A stretch of DNA of 64,000 nt, taken from the NCBI GenBank assembly GCA_002084765.1, contig NBMB01000028.1:1-64000 (forward strand), given 5' to 3'. This document shows positions 17,671-27,335 of the stretch, one piece after another; positions within the stretch are counted from its first letter, which is position 1; the number at the start of each line of letters is the position of its first letter. A model generated the notes under the pieces. That model ran no database searches and was not told where the DNA came from. It was given only the letters and a program-made list of their open reading frames with translations. The position numbers were made by a program, and so were the translations under genes. Source of the DNA: Candidatus Cloacimonetes bacterium 4572_55. Lineage in GTDB: Bacteria > 4572-55.

Positions 17671-19335
17671 CTATAAAACTTCGTCCATTTTTGCGACCAC
17701 ATCGTCAAAGAGTTTTTTGGATTCCGCGACAAGACGCGTTAATTCCTCCTCGATTCGTTTTTTGTAGGCTTCGTCCTGAACCGATTGCAGATTGATGCGT
17801 ACATTCCACTCAGCACCTTTCACCGCGGCGTAAGCGACCGCCGCGCCAACAGCCCCGTCGGTGATCGAATTGGGGTTGCCCTTTTTAATAATCACTTTTG
17901 CCAGATCAAGGACGCGCCGCGCCTGCTTGACCGTGATAAAAGGCACATCAGCCGCGCCTTTATTCGCGTCTTCAACCGCTTTATCTCTCGCCTTGATCTC
18001 CTCGTCAGTTGATTTTGGCAAACGCATAGCCGTCAAAATATCGTTGAACGCCTCGGTATCTGCATCGATAGCGTCCCGAAGTTCATCCTTTATTTGCTGC
18101 GCTTCTGCGGAGATTGGCACCAACGTTTCCATCAAGTTTCTGAACTTCCGTTTATGCACGGTCAGATTTCCGACCATTGAGACCAGACCCGCGCCCATAG
18201 CTCCAGCGTAAGCCGCCACACTTCCACCGCCCGGAGCGGGAGATTCGCTGGCGAGTTCGTTCAGAAATTCTCGCCCATTCATCTTGACCAGGGGACCGTC
18301 GTCCTTAAAAGTGTATTCGATAATTTTTTTCTTCGGATCAAACGGCGCGAGATGATCCAGCCCCATAGAGAGTACCGCAGCCTGGATCAGCTCTTCCTCC
18401 GACACTGCCGGGGAGCGTTTTTGCTTCTGCAGATAATGTCGTCCAGCCTGCAACATCGCCTCTTTGGGGATCAATCCGACCAGCTCGCCGCCAATCACCC
18501 GCAGTCCCCGTTTTTCTGCCAACTCACACGCGGTATCAAAAGCAATATGAGGCGGTGTGATCTTGTAATTGACGAGATTCATGGAAATTTGACAAAAACC
18601 GAACTCCTCAATATACCAACCCACAGCTTTCGTGGCTTTCAGCAAACCGGGCTCAAAAATTTTATTGCCATCTTTATCGAGTTCCCTTTTGCCCTTTTTA
18701 CCCCGCTTCACTCTGCCCTTTTCCCGCATGGTCAAGGCGATGATCTGCGTGGACGTCGTATTTTTCGTGTTCAGATTGATATTAAAAGCGATCAGAAATT
18801 CTCGAGCGCTGATCGCTGTGGCTCCAATTTGCGGATTAAATTTAGCGGGTCCGCAGTCTGGTTTCCAATTGGGATCCGCCAATTTTTTTGTCAGACCTTC
18901 ATACTCGCCGGCGCGGACGTCGGCTAAATTTTGTCTCTCAGGGCACGTGGCAGCATGTTCATAAAAATAAATCGGGATTTCCAGCTCTTCCCCAACGCGC
19001 TTGCCCAGATCGTGCGCGTACCTCACGCAATCCTCCATAGTCACGCCAGATACCGGCACAAAAGGACAGACATCAGTCGCGCCCATACGCGCATGTTCGC
19101 CCTGATGTTTGCTCATATCAATCACTTCCGACGCCTTTTTGATAGCTCGAAACGCCGCCTCTTTGACAGGACCCGGCTCGCCGATAAAGGTGACTACCGT
19201 GCGGTTTGTCGCCTCTCCAGGGTCCACATCCAGCAACTTGACCCCTTCGACTTTCTCGATCTCGTCGGTAATTTTTTTGATAACAACTTTGTCTCGACCT
19301 TCGGAAAAATTCGGTACGCATTCAACCAATTTCAT
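17671..19335 (-). CDS. ftcD: Fused glutamate formimidoyltransferase / formimidoyl-THF cyclodeaminase
   Basis: A bifunctional folate enzyme of 554 residues. The N-terminal 300 or so residues are the formiminotransferase (MKLVECVPNFSEGRDK, STTRTVV-like TNRTVVTF, ARMGATDVCPFVPV), which moves the formimino group from formiminoglutamate to THF. The C-terminal 200 or so residues are the cyclodeaminase (FLNELASESPAPGGGSVAA), which releases ammonia to give methenyl-THF. The pair ends histidine degradation. The domains are fused as in animal FTCD (541 residues), whereas many bacteria keep them apart. GGAGG precedes ATG. No hut gene is nearby. Confidence 0.94.
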   Translation of the reverse strand: MKLVECVPNFSEGRDKVVIKKITDEIEKVEGVKLLDVDPGEATNRTVVTFIGEPGPVKEAAFRAIKKASEVIDMSKHQGEHARMGATDVCPFVPVSGVTMEDCVRYAHDLGKRVGEELEIPIYFYEHAATCPERQNLADVRAGEYEGLTKKLADPNWKPDCGPAKFNPQIGATAISAREFLIAFNINLNTKNTTSTQIIALTMREKGRVKRGKKGKRELDKDGNKIFEPGLLKATKAVGWYIEEFGFCQISMNLVNYKITPPHIAFDTACELAEKRGLRVIGGELVGLIPKEAMLQAGRHYLQKQKRSPAVSEEELIQAAVLSMGLDHLAPFDPKKKIIEYTFKDDGPLVKMNGREFLNELASESPAPGGGSVAAYAGAMGAGLVSMVGNLTVHKRKFRNLMETLVPISAEAQQIKDELRDAIDADTEAFNDILTAMRLPKSTDEEIKARDKAVEDANKGAADVPFITVKQARRVLDLAKVIIKKGNPNSITDGAVGAAVAYAAVKGAEWNVRINLQSVQDEAYKKRIEEELTRLVAESKKLFDDVVAKMDEVL

Positions 19336-19564
19336 TATTTCTAACCTCCGTAATTTTTTCGATAACAGAATTCAACCAATTTGGTGCTTTCCCTGGTACG
19401 TCAGGATTGCAGGGAATAGTCGACTCAAGAATATAGCATGATTTTTTTGATTCATGAGTTTATTTTTCATAGGTAAACATTTTTTCCTGACAAATAAAAG
19501 GCTTGACGTGTTTAGACAAATCCCTGGCGCGGATCAAATCGACGTTTTTCGGATTCTCCCATCC

Positions 19565-20182
19565 TCAATAAATACGCGGTATAAACGACGTATCATTTAA
19601 ATTTTTCATATTACTTCCAGATTGACAAAAAACAAACAGCCCAGCTTTTTCGGCAATATCGATTGCATCCTGGGGAATAATAAACCCTGCAATTGCTCCG
19701 TATAGCTGATCATTTTTATGTTCCGGAAACAATTTTTTGAATTTGGGCAGTTTTTCATCGACAAAAATTTGCGCGTCTCTGGGATGAAATTTATGTTTTA
19801 CCTCAATGACAGCGACGCAGTTCTGGCTATAGAGCACAATATCATATTGACCTCTTCTTGCCCGAATGTTATGCACAGCCTCTTCAAAGGAGACTCCGTT
19901 AAGCGAGGGATTTTCTTTGAAACCATGGTAAAAGAAAATCTCAGTTGACTCGCCGATATTACTGCCCAGACCCCCCAACTTATTTATCTTCTCATCGGTT
20001 CTTTTCATTTGACGGTTTGTCTCTTTTTGCATACGATCCGTCTCTTTTTGCATACGAGCGACTTCTTTTATTTTAAGATCCGTCTCTTTTTGCATACCAG
20101 CGATCTCTTCTAATATACTTGTGATTCTATCGTATGACTCCGATGATTCAGCTACCCACTTTTTCAGCTCTTCACTTGTCAC
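19565..20182 (-). CDS. Coiled-coil PD-(D/E)XK nuclease-like protein (DUF3782-like)
   Basis: A 205-residue protein starting at GTG with GGGAGG upstream. The first 80 or so residues are a heptad-like coiled coil built on repeats of MQKETD/MQKETN. The C-terminal part has a degenerate restriction-endonuclease core: QYDIVLYSQNCVAVIEVKHKF, giving D and E-x-K residues spaced as in PD-(D/E)XK folds. Proteins of this type are often annotated DUF3782 or DUF1887-like and have no proven role. It stands alone between the FTCD and valS genes. Confidence 0.72.
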   Translation of the reverse strand: MTSEELKKWVAESSESYDRITSILEEIAGMQKETDLKIKEVARMQKETDRMQKETNRQMKRTDEKINKLGGLGSNIGESTEIFFYHGFKENPSLNGVSFEEAVHNIRARRGQYDIVLYSQNCVAVIEVKHKFHPRDAQIFVDEKLPKFKKLFPEHKNDQLYGAIAGFIIPQDAIDIAEKAGLFVFCQSGSNMKNLNDTSFIPRIY

Positions 20183-20277
20183 ATTTACCTCCCAATTTTC
20201 CCGCTAATTTATATAATTTGAGATAGGTTTCACAAATTGTAAAACCTATCTATAAGCATTTTATACAGAATTAAGGT

Positions 20278-23200
20278 TCAATCAAATATTTTAAAATTTT
20301 TATCGATCGCAGAGAGTTGCGCGAAGATGTCCTTCAATTTATTTTTTTCCGTTTCAACCACTTTCGCGGGTGCTCGGTTGATGAAATTTTCATTCGACAA
20401 CTTTTTTTCACACCCTGCTTTCTGCTTCTTTAGTCTTTCCATTTGATTTATCAATCGAGCCTTTTCCTTCACAGGATCCAGCGCGCCCTGAATGTAAATC
20501 TCAAAGTCGGAAACCACTTGTACTGTGGAAAGCTCGGGGCGAACCATATCCGAGCCAATCCGCATTTCGGACAGACCCGATTGATTGACAATATGACGTC
20601 GTAGCCTATCAAGCCTCTCTGCCGTCGCGCCGCTCGCCTTGATCCACACGACCAATTTTTTCGACGGGGGAGTTTGATATTTGCTTCTCACATTGCGGAT
20701 AGATCGGATTGTCTCTCGCATCATATCGAAATTCCGCTCCAAATCTTGATCCTGCCAATCGGGATTTGACAGGGGCCACTCAGAGGAGATCAACAGGCGA
20801 TCCCTATCGGAGAAAGCAAAAGGACGACCGATCCCGCGTATCGGCATGCGATCATGCAGCAATTCCCAGATCAACTCCGTGATAAAGGGTAAAAATGGAT
20901 GAAACAGTCGCAACGCCTGATCCATGACCGCGCCCAGGACTTGCCGAGCCACGAACGACTGATCCTGGTCCTTTATTCTCGGTTTGATCAATTCCAAGTA
21001 CCAATCGCAGAATTCCGACCAAAAAAAGTTGCGCGCCGCGCCGACAGCGGCAGAAGGATTATACGCCTCTAACTGCTTCGTCACCTCGGTGATAGCGTGG
21101 TTCAAACGAGACAGAACCCATCGATCTTCCGGCTCCAATTCAGCCGGGGTCAATGGGCGGAAATCTTGCCGTTCATCCAAATTCAGTAGAGAAAATCGAG
21201 CCGCGTTCCATAGCTTATTGCAAAAATTTTTGCCCACGTCAAATCGATCGCTGATAACCTTTGCCGATGGAATATTTTTCATTGCGCCCAACACATCGAA
21301 CTCTTTCCCGCTTTTCGGGCAGATATACGTAAAAATACTCTGCCCATGCTTTGCCGTTGCCAGATCGACCAGCTCTTCGGTATAAGGCGAGATCGCTTGA
21401 ACAGGTAGGCGGATGTCCTGAGTTCCAGTCTGCATATCGCACAAGACATAGCGCATTGCGTCCGCGCCATATCGGTCGATAATATTGATCGGATCAATTC
21501 CATTTCCTTTAGATTTGCTCATCCGTTCGCCCTTTCCGTCGAGAATGTTGGCATGGATGAAGCAGTCCGTAAAGGGAATGTCGCCTAGATTATATAGACC
21601 GGCAAGAGTCATGCGAGCCACCCAGAGAGTGATGATGTCCCGAGCCGTGACGAGACAGGAACCCGGATAGTAATAAGAGAGCGGCGACGGCTTGTCGTCC
21701 GAACCGGCAAGCGGAGTTTGTCCCTCATGAATTTTTGCCTTGTCCGGATCGGGCCAACCGAGCGTGCTTTGAGGCCAGAGCGCGCTGCTAAACCATGTAT
21801 CCAATACATCGGGGTCTTGTATTAGCCCCATTTTTTTCCATTTGGCGTTATATTTCTCATCGACTTCTTTATTGCGCGGGCAGACCCACAGCTCAAAGAG
21901 TGCTTTATTATTTAAAAAATCACTTTTTTGTATGATTTCCAAATTTACCGGATCGCCCTCTTGATCGACCGCGATCACACAAATTTCCTTGTGATTGATC
22001 TCGCCCAATTGCTCGACCAACTCGGTTAATTTCTCTGCGTCTGCCGTCACAGAACGGATCGGGATTCGATGCCCCCACCACAATTGACGGCTGATACACC
22101 AATCTCGCTTCTCCGACAACCAATTGCAATAGGTGGCACCATACCGCTCCGCGTCTGGATGAAAAGTCAGCTTGCGTCCAGTGGGGGATTGCCAATTTCC
22201 GCGTACAGCGTCGATCGCGGCTTGCGCTAAACCAGCGGCTCGGAACTCATTTTTCGTTCCCCGACCGCATGTGATCCCTCCCTGTATATCGTCCATTTTG
22301 ACAAACCACTGCTTGGAGAGATACGGCTCAATTGGCGTTTTAGAGCGATCCGAGTGACCGATTTCTACCTCATGCTTGACCTTGTCGCTCAGCAACCCCT
22401 TTTCTTGGAGATCCGCGACCACTTTGTCTCGCGCCGCAAACCGATCCAATCCTGCGTACACCCCGCCATTTTCATTGAGATGTCCGTCTGGATTTAGGAT
22501 ATTGACAGCCTCGATTCGATCTTGATTCCGCTGCCAGACTTCGTAGTCGTTTGGGTCGTGCCCCGGAGTAATCTTCACGCAACCAGAGCCCATTTCAGGC
22601 TTTGCCCACTCGTCAGTGATCAGAGGAATTTCTCTATTTTGCAATGGCAACATAACCATGCGACCCTGCTCAGCCATCTGGACAAGTTGTTCCAAAACAG
22701 GAAGATGCGTCTTTTTCCGAGCTTCGATCCGTTCGATCTCTGCCAGGATAGCGGGTCGTTCCTTTCCAGGAGCGTTTTTATACCGTTCCTTCAGCTTCTC
22801 GATCCGGCGGTCTAACGATTTCTCGGGTTGTGGATGGCACGCAACCCCTGTATCTCCAAGCATGGTTTCCGGTCGAGTGGTTGCGACCTCCACATATTCC
22901 GGTTCACCCGGCTTCGGGTTCACGACGGGATAGCGGAGATGCCAAAAATATCCCTGAACAGTCTCATATACGATCTCATCGTCCGAGATCGCAGTTTGGA
23001 GCTGGCAGTCCCAATTGACCAGACGGTTGCCGCGGTAGATCAGTCCGTCTCGGAACATGCGGAAAAAGGTCTCACGCACCGCGGAGCTGCAAACCTCATC
23101 CATAGTGAATCGCTGCCTGTCCCAATCGCAAGAACATCCCATCTGCTGTTGTTGGGTCATGATTCTCTGTTGATATTGATCCTTCCATTTCCAGATACGG

Positions 23201-23565
23201 GCGACCAAACCCTCCTGTCCGATATCGTGTCGGGTTTTCCCCTCCAATTCATAGAGACGTTTTTCTACGACCGCCTGGGTAGCGATTCCTGCATGGTCGG
23301 ATCCGGGCATCCAAAGCGTGTTGTTGCCCATCATGCGATGCCAACGAATCAGCAGGTCTTGCATGACGTTGTCCATCGCGTGACCCATGTGCAGCGCGCC
23401 GGTGACATTGGGCAACGGCATCATAATCACATAGCGATCTTCGCGATCGTCTGGAACCGCGGAAAAAACTCCGGAATCTAACCAGCGTTGATACATCCTC
23501 TCCTGAGTCGATTGGTGGTCGTAAATGGTCGGGATGTCGGATTGTTTTGTCTGGTTTTTCGTCAT
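20278..23565 (-). CDS. valS: Valyl-tRNA synthetase
   Basis: Class Ia synthetase charging tRNA-Val in the cytoplasm. At 1095 residues it is about 150-200 longer than typical ValRS. HIGH appears as PLPNVTGALHMGH (about 50-62) and KMSKS as ERMSKSKGN (about 680-688), with arginine replacing the first lysine. The CP1 editing domain contains an extra charged helical insert (around RRIEKLKERYKNAPGKERP), and a second insert (around ATAKHGQSIFTYICPKSGKE) follows KMSKS; both recall planctomycete-type ValRS. The ValRS-specific C-terminal coiled-coil arm is present at about 1020-1095. GGAGGAGAT precedes ATG. Confidence 0.95.
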   Translation of the reverse strand: MTKNQTKQSDIPTIYDHQSTQERMYQRWLDSGVFSAVPDDREDRYVIMMPLPNVTGALHMGHAMDNVMQDLLIRWHRMMGNNTLWMPGSDHAGIATQAVVEKRLYELEGKTRHDIGQEGLVARIWKWKDQYQQRIMTQQQQMGCSCDWDRQRFTMDEVCSSAVRETFFRMFRDGLIYRGNRLVNWDCQLQTAISDDEIVYETVQGYFWHLRYPVVNPKPGEPEYVEVATTRPETMLGDTGVACHPQPEKSLDRRIEKLKERYKNAPGKERPAILAEIERIEARKKTHLPVLEQLVQMAEQGRMVMLPLQNREIPLITDEWAKPEMGSGCVKITPGHDPNDYEVWQRNQDRIEAVNILNPDGHLNENGGVYAGLDRFAARDKVVADLQEKGLLSDKVKHEVEIGHSDRSKTPIEPYLSKQWFVKMDDIQGGITCGRGTKNEFRAAGLAQAAIDAVRGNWQSPTGRKLTFHPDAERYGATYCNWLSEKRDWCISRQLWWGHRIPIRSVTADAEKLTELVEQLGEINHKEICVIAVDQEGDPVNLEIIQKSDFLNNKALFELWVCPRNKEVDEKYNAKWKKMGLIQDPDVLDTWFSSALWPQSTLGWPDPDKAKIHEGQTPLAGSDDKPSPLSYYYPGSCLVTARDIITLWVARMTLAGLYNLGDIPFTDCFIHANILDGKGERMSKSKGNGIDPINIIDRYGADAMRYVLCDMQTGTQDIRLPVQAISPYTEELVDLATAKHGQSIFTYICPKSGKEFDVLGAMKNIPSAKVISDRFDVGKNFCNKLWNAARFSLLNLDERQDFRPLTPAELEPEDRWVLSRLNHAITEVTKQLEAYNPSAAVGAARNFFWSEFCDWYLELIKPRIKDQDQSFVARQVLGAVMDQALRLFHPFLPFITELIWELLHDRMPIRGIGRPFAFSDRDRLLISSEWPLSNPDWQDQDLERNFDMMRETIRSIRNVRSKYQTPPSKKLVVWIKASGATAERLDRLRRHIVNQSGLSEMRIGSDMVRPELSTVQVVSDFEIYIQGALDPVKEKARLINQMERLKKQKAGCEKKLSNENFINRAPAKVVETEKNKLKDIFAQLSAIDKNFKIFD

Positions 23566-23857
23566 ATATCTCCTCCGATAAAAATTTAGACAGATAAATA
23601 TTTCCGAATTTTATTCGATTTTTTATTATCCGCTTTGACAAGATTCGATTTTTAAGCTATATTACTATTATCTTGACTTTACATATCACTCCGATTGCGT
23701 ATCGAATCCTCGCTCGTCGATACACGTAAGATAGGCTGTTGTCAGTTGTCGAAATTATGTCAATTTGTATAAAAAGTCAAGCCCTTTGCTCATTTTTTTG
23801 TCTCATAAAATTTTAGCATATTTTAACGTTTGGTAAAAGAAGAGGGTCGGTGAAACT

Positions 23858-26371
23858 ATGTCAAAAAAAGACGCTACGATGAACGAATTACTGAGTCAAA
23901 TGCACAAATTGGAACAGGAGTTGATGAAACGGAGCAAAAAGAATACTTTGCTACAGACTCGCGTCGATGAGTTGGAAGAGGAAATAGAAGAGCGCAAAAT
24001 GCGGATGGTAGGTATAAGCCAAAAATTTGAAGAGGTTCGTCGCCAACTTCATAACATGGAGCAAGCTCTGGTTACTTCAGAACAGCGATTTGACCTGCTG
24101 CTTTCCTCCACACCGGATATTTTCTGTCAATTGGATCAAAGTAACATAATAACTATTATAAACGACTCTGTAAAAAAATATGGCTATAAACCGACTGAAT
24201 TGATAGGGAAAAATATCCTGGATTTTATTTATCCCGAAGATCAGAGAAAACTTTCGTATTGGTTGAATCTGTTTAAAGAAGATACCTGGACCGAAAATTT
24301 TGAGATTCGTCTGATTCACAAAAACGGAACGCCTATTTTTTTTGAGATTCGCTCAAAAATAATGCAAGTGCATTTAGAAAAACAGCGATCGGAAAAAAAT
24401 TCTTCTACCTCCCCCTTTTATGTCACGGTTTGTATTGCTCGAGATATAGAGGATCGCAAACAAATCGACAACAATCTGCTACAATTTAGAAAGGCGGCTC
24501 AAACCATGCCGCTCGGTTTGACTATTACCGATATAGAGGGGGAAATTTTGTATGTAAATCCGGCAGACGCCAAAATGCATGGCTATGAAGCCAAAGAACT
24601 TATCGGGAAAAATTCACAAATATTTTCGCCAGCTTCTCTGAAGAAAAAAATGAGCTTTCAGGAGATCAGACAGATGCAGGCCTTGACGAGAGAGAGTCAG
24701 AATCTCCGAAAGGATGGATCGTTGTTTCCTGTTTATTTGACCTCGGACGTCGTAAAAAATCCAGACGGCAACCCTATTGCAATCGTCACCACATGCAAAG
24801 ATATGACCGATCAGGTCTTTGCTGAAGAGAAGTATCGTGGCGTGTTCGAGAATACCAGCTCGGCGACGGTTATTTTTCAGGAAAACCATTTGATCTCTCT
24901 GTGTAACAGCAAATTTGAGGAATTAAGCGGATATTCAAAAAATGAGGTCGAAAACAAGATGCGCTGGTATAAATTTGTCTCGAAGAAAGATCAGGCGTGG
25001 ATGATGGGGTATCATAAAGCCCGATCCAAGGGTATTGGAAACCCTCCAAAGGAATATGAATTTGAATTTGTCGATCGCTGGTCTCAGAAAAAAATAATGC
25101 TCCTTAAGGTCACCATGCTCTCCGAATCAAAGGAGCGCATTGCGTCTGTGTTTGATGTGACCAGTCTGAAAGAGGCGGAAGACGCATTAAAAAAGAGCGA
25201 AATTCGCTATCGTACCCTATTTGAAAGCGCGCCTATCGGAATTATTTCGGTCTCGACCAATGGTCAAATATTGGATATGAATTCCGCAATTCTGAAAATT
25301 TTCGGCGTGTTGACAATCGAGAAAATGATTAGGAAGAATGTGTTGACTTTTCCCAGTATGGTGGAGTCGGGAATATCCGAAGATTTTCGGACATGTTTCG
25401 AGAAAGGCGACACCGTGATCTCAGAGCGACTTTATGTGAATAATTTTGGGGAGACAACCTACATCCGTTATCATCTCACCCCAATATTCGACAAAAATCG
25501 AGTTATCAGCGGCTCTTTGGCTATTATTGAGGATATCTCTCAGAGAAAAAAGACGGAAGAAGCACTGCGGAATTCAGAAAAAAAATTGAAAGAATTAAAC
25601 CAAAATTTGCGGAAGGCGAATGCGTCAAAGGATAAATTCTTTTCTATTATCGCCCATGATCTCGGAAATTCATTGACGCCGTTAATCGGTTTTTCCGAAG
25701 TGTTGGTTCAGTGCGTCGATAGCCTGAGCAAGGTAGATATCGTCCGGTCGGCAGAGGGGATCAATTTTACAGCAAAACATCTGAGCGATTTGTTAAAAAA
25801 TTTGCTCGATTGGTCGCTTTCACAATCGGAAAAAATGGATTATCTACCGATACGTTTGGACTTAGAGCCGCTGGTAGCCAATACGATCCGATCCATGCAG
25901 CCTGGATCGGATAGCAAGGGAATCAGTATCCATAACCAGATACGAGAAAACAGCTATGTGTATGGAGATGAGAATATGATAGCGACGGTGATCCGAAATC
26001 TGCTCTCTAATGCGATTAAATTTACCGATCAAGGAGGATTGATTCGGATCGTTTCCAAAAAAATGAAAAAGTCTACGGAAATTTCTATCATAGATAACGG
26101 CGTCGGCATCAGAGCGGAGGACCTGCCTAAAATATTCCGGATCGATACCAATTATTCTAAAATCGGTAATGTGACCGGTGGTACGAAAGAAAAAGGCACT
26201 GGTTTGGGATTAATTATTTGCAAAGAGTTTGTGGAAAAAAATCGCGGGCGCATTCAAGTGGAAAGTAAGCTGGGAGAAGGGTCGCGCTTTATTTTTACCC
26301 TGCCAAACCAGGGTATCGAAGACGATTTTTTGATGGAAAATCCATTTATTATGCATACGAATGGAAAGTAG
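23858..26371 (+). CDS. Multi-PAS sensor histidine kinase
   Basis: An 837-residue kinase without transmembrane segments. An N-terminal coiled coil (about 5-70) is followed by four PAS domains at about 70-190, 205-325, 330-440 and 445-570. HisKA follows with the phospho-accepting H600 (IIAHDLGNSLTPL), then a HATPase domain at about 700-820 with N box NLLSNAIKF, G1 IDNGVGI and G2 GTGLGLIICKEF. It probably senses a cytoplasmic ligand or redox state through its PAS domains. No response regulator is adjacent, so it is an orphan. An inverted repeat lies just downstream. Confidence 0.92.
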   Translation: MSKKDATMNELLSQMHKLEQELMKRSKKNTLLQTRVDELEEEIEERKMRMVGISQKFEEVRRQLHNMEQALVTSEQRFDLLLSSTPDIFCQLDQSNIITIINDSVKKYGYKPTELIGKNILDFIYPEDQRKLSYWLNLFKEDTWTENFEIRLIHKNGTPIFFEIRSKIMQVHLEKQRSEKNSSTSPFYVTVCIARDIEDRKQIDNNLLQFRKAAQTMPLGLTITDIEGEILYVNPADAKMHGYEAKELIGKNSQIFSPASLKKKMSFQEIRQMQALTRESQNLRKDGSLFPVYLTSDVVKNPDGNPIAIVTTCKDMTDQVFAEEKYRGVFENTSSATVIFQENHLISLCNSKFEELSGYSKNEVENKMRWYKFVSKKDQAWMMGYHKARSKGIGNPPKEYEFEFVDRWSQKKIMLLKVTMLSESKERIASVFDVTSLKEAEDALKKSEIRYRTLFESAPIGIISVSTNGQILDMNSAILKIFGVLTIEKMIRKNVLTFPSMVESGISEDFRTCFEKGDTVISERLYVNNFGETTYIRYHLTPIFDKNRVISGSLAIIEDISQRKKTEEALRNSEKKLKELNQNLRKANASKDKFFSIIAHDLGNSLTPLIGFSEVLVQCVDSLSKVDIVRSAEGINFTAKHLSDLLKNLLDWSLSQSEKMDYLPIRLDLEPLVANTIRSMQPGSDSKGISIHNQIRENSYVYGDENMIATVIRNLLSNAIKFTDQGGLIRIVSKKMKKSTEISIIDNGVGIRAEDLPKIFRIDTNYSKIGNVTGGTKEKGTGLGLIICKEFVEKNRGRIQVESKLGEGSRFIFTLPNQGIEDDFLMENPFIMHTNGK

Positions 26372-26390
26372 GAGAATTTTTAGGGAGGTG

Positions 26391-26423
26391 CAACAGTCCA
26401 AACCCCGATGATCTGGACTGTTG
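26391..26423. terminator. Inverted repeat between convergent genes
   Basis: CAACAGTCCA and TGGACTGTTG form a perfect 10-bp stem with a 13-base loop between the stops of the kinase gene (26371) and the lamin-tail gene (26436). No strong T run follows on either strand, so termination is likely but not certain. Confidence 0.55.
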
Positions 26424-26435
26424 ATTTACCGTTGC

Positions 26436-27254
26436 TTACCGGAGAAGCAGCATTCTTTTTGTGTGCAATTTCTCTTCGTATCGAAGCGTATAATAATAGA
26501 TTCCGTTGGCGTGATGCTCGCTCGGCAGCCATTGAACTGTGCCTTCGCCGGCTGGTCGCCATCCTTTCCAAAGCGATTCCACCTTCTGACCGGTTGCGTT
26601 ATAAACGGACAGATCAATTTTCGCAGCCCGTGGGAGATAGAAGCCGATAGCGGTCCCTGGTTGTTTTCGATCCGCCATTGGATTGGGATAATTTTGGCGC
26701 AGAAAAAAGCCGATTCTCTCCGTGACCTCTTCTTCCTCAATACCCAGCTCGCCATTTTCATTGCCTTCTCCGGGGCTGGGATATCCAAAAAATCCCCATT
26801 CTTCACCGCCATCAGTCAATCTCCCATAGGAAATATCCGTTGTTTGAGAACCAAATGTCAGCGTATCAATTGGGGTTGTATCATCGGCAAACAACCCAAT
26901 TTGCTCGCCGTCCCCGCTCAACTTTATCTCGACATGAAGCGGTCCTTGCTCGCTCTCCTTATCCGCCCACAGGATCAAAAAACCGCGGGCGGGTATCGTG
27001 GTCGCGTTCGGATCCGTGTCTGGTATCTGCCACGCGATCGCGTCGGAAAGATCGTCAGTGATATACATTCCGCCGATATTGACCGGCTGATCGTCCGCAT
27101 TATAAATCTCGATCCAATCGTCATATTCGCCGTTTTCATCGGGAAAACAGGCGGTGTTGCTCGCCAAAAACTCATTGATATATAGCTCTTGGGCATTGCC
27201 GATTCTTGTCCAGATAGAAAGCATCATCAGAATTAACACCATCTTTTTAAGCAT
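26436..27254 (-). CDS. Secreted lamin-tail-domain protein with C-terminal sorting-like domain
   Basis: A 272-residue protein from ATG 27254, chosen because GGAGA lies upstream and the signal peptide (LKKMVLILMMLSI...GNA/Q) then begins correctly. A lamin tail domain spans about 20-155 (LYINEFLASN, EYDDWIEIYNA, GGMYITDD, PARGFLILWADK). The last 85 residues start NYPNPMADRKQPGT and end GIYYYTLRYEEKLHTKRMLLL, the form of a T9SS type A or FlgD-like tail. Such proteins are exported to the surface. It follows lysS on the same strand, 81 bases away. Its function is unknown. Confidence 0.85.
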   Translation of the reverse strand: MLKKMVLILMMLSIWTRIGNAQELYINEFLASNTACFPDENGEYDDWIEIYNADDQPVNIGGMYITDDLSDAIAWQIPDTDPNATTIPARGFLILWADKESEQGPLHVEIKLSGDGEQIGLFADDTTPIDTLTFGSQTTDISYGRLTDGGEEWGFFGYPSPGEGNENGELGIEEEEVTERIGFFLRQNYPNPMADRKQPGTAIGFYLPRAAKIDLSVYNATGQKVESLWKGWRPAGEGTVQWLPSEHHANGIYYYTLRYEEKLHTKRMLLLR

Positions 27255-27335
27255 GATTCGTCTCCATTTTTCGTATCGTTTGCACAATTAATTTCCGAAT
27301 TTCCCTCCAAATAGCATACATTCTTACAGCCTTTG

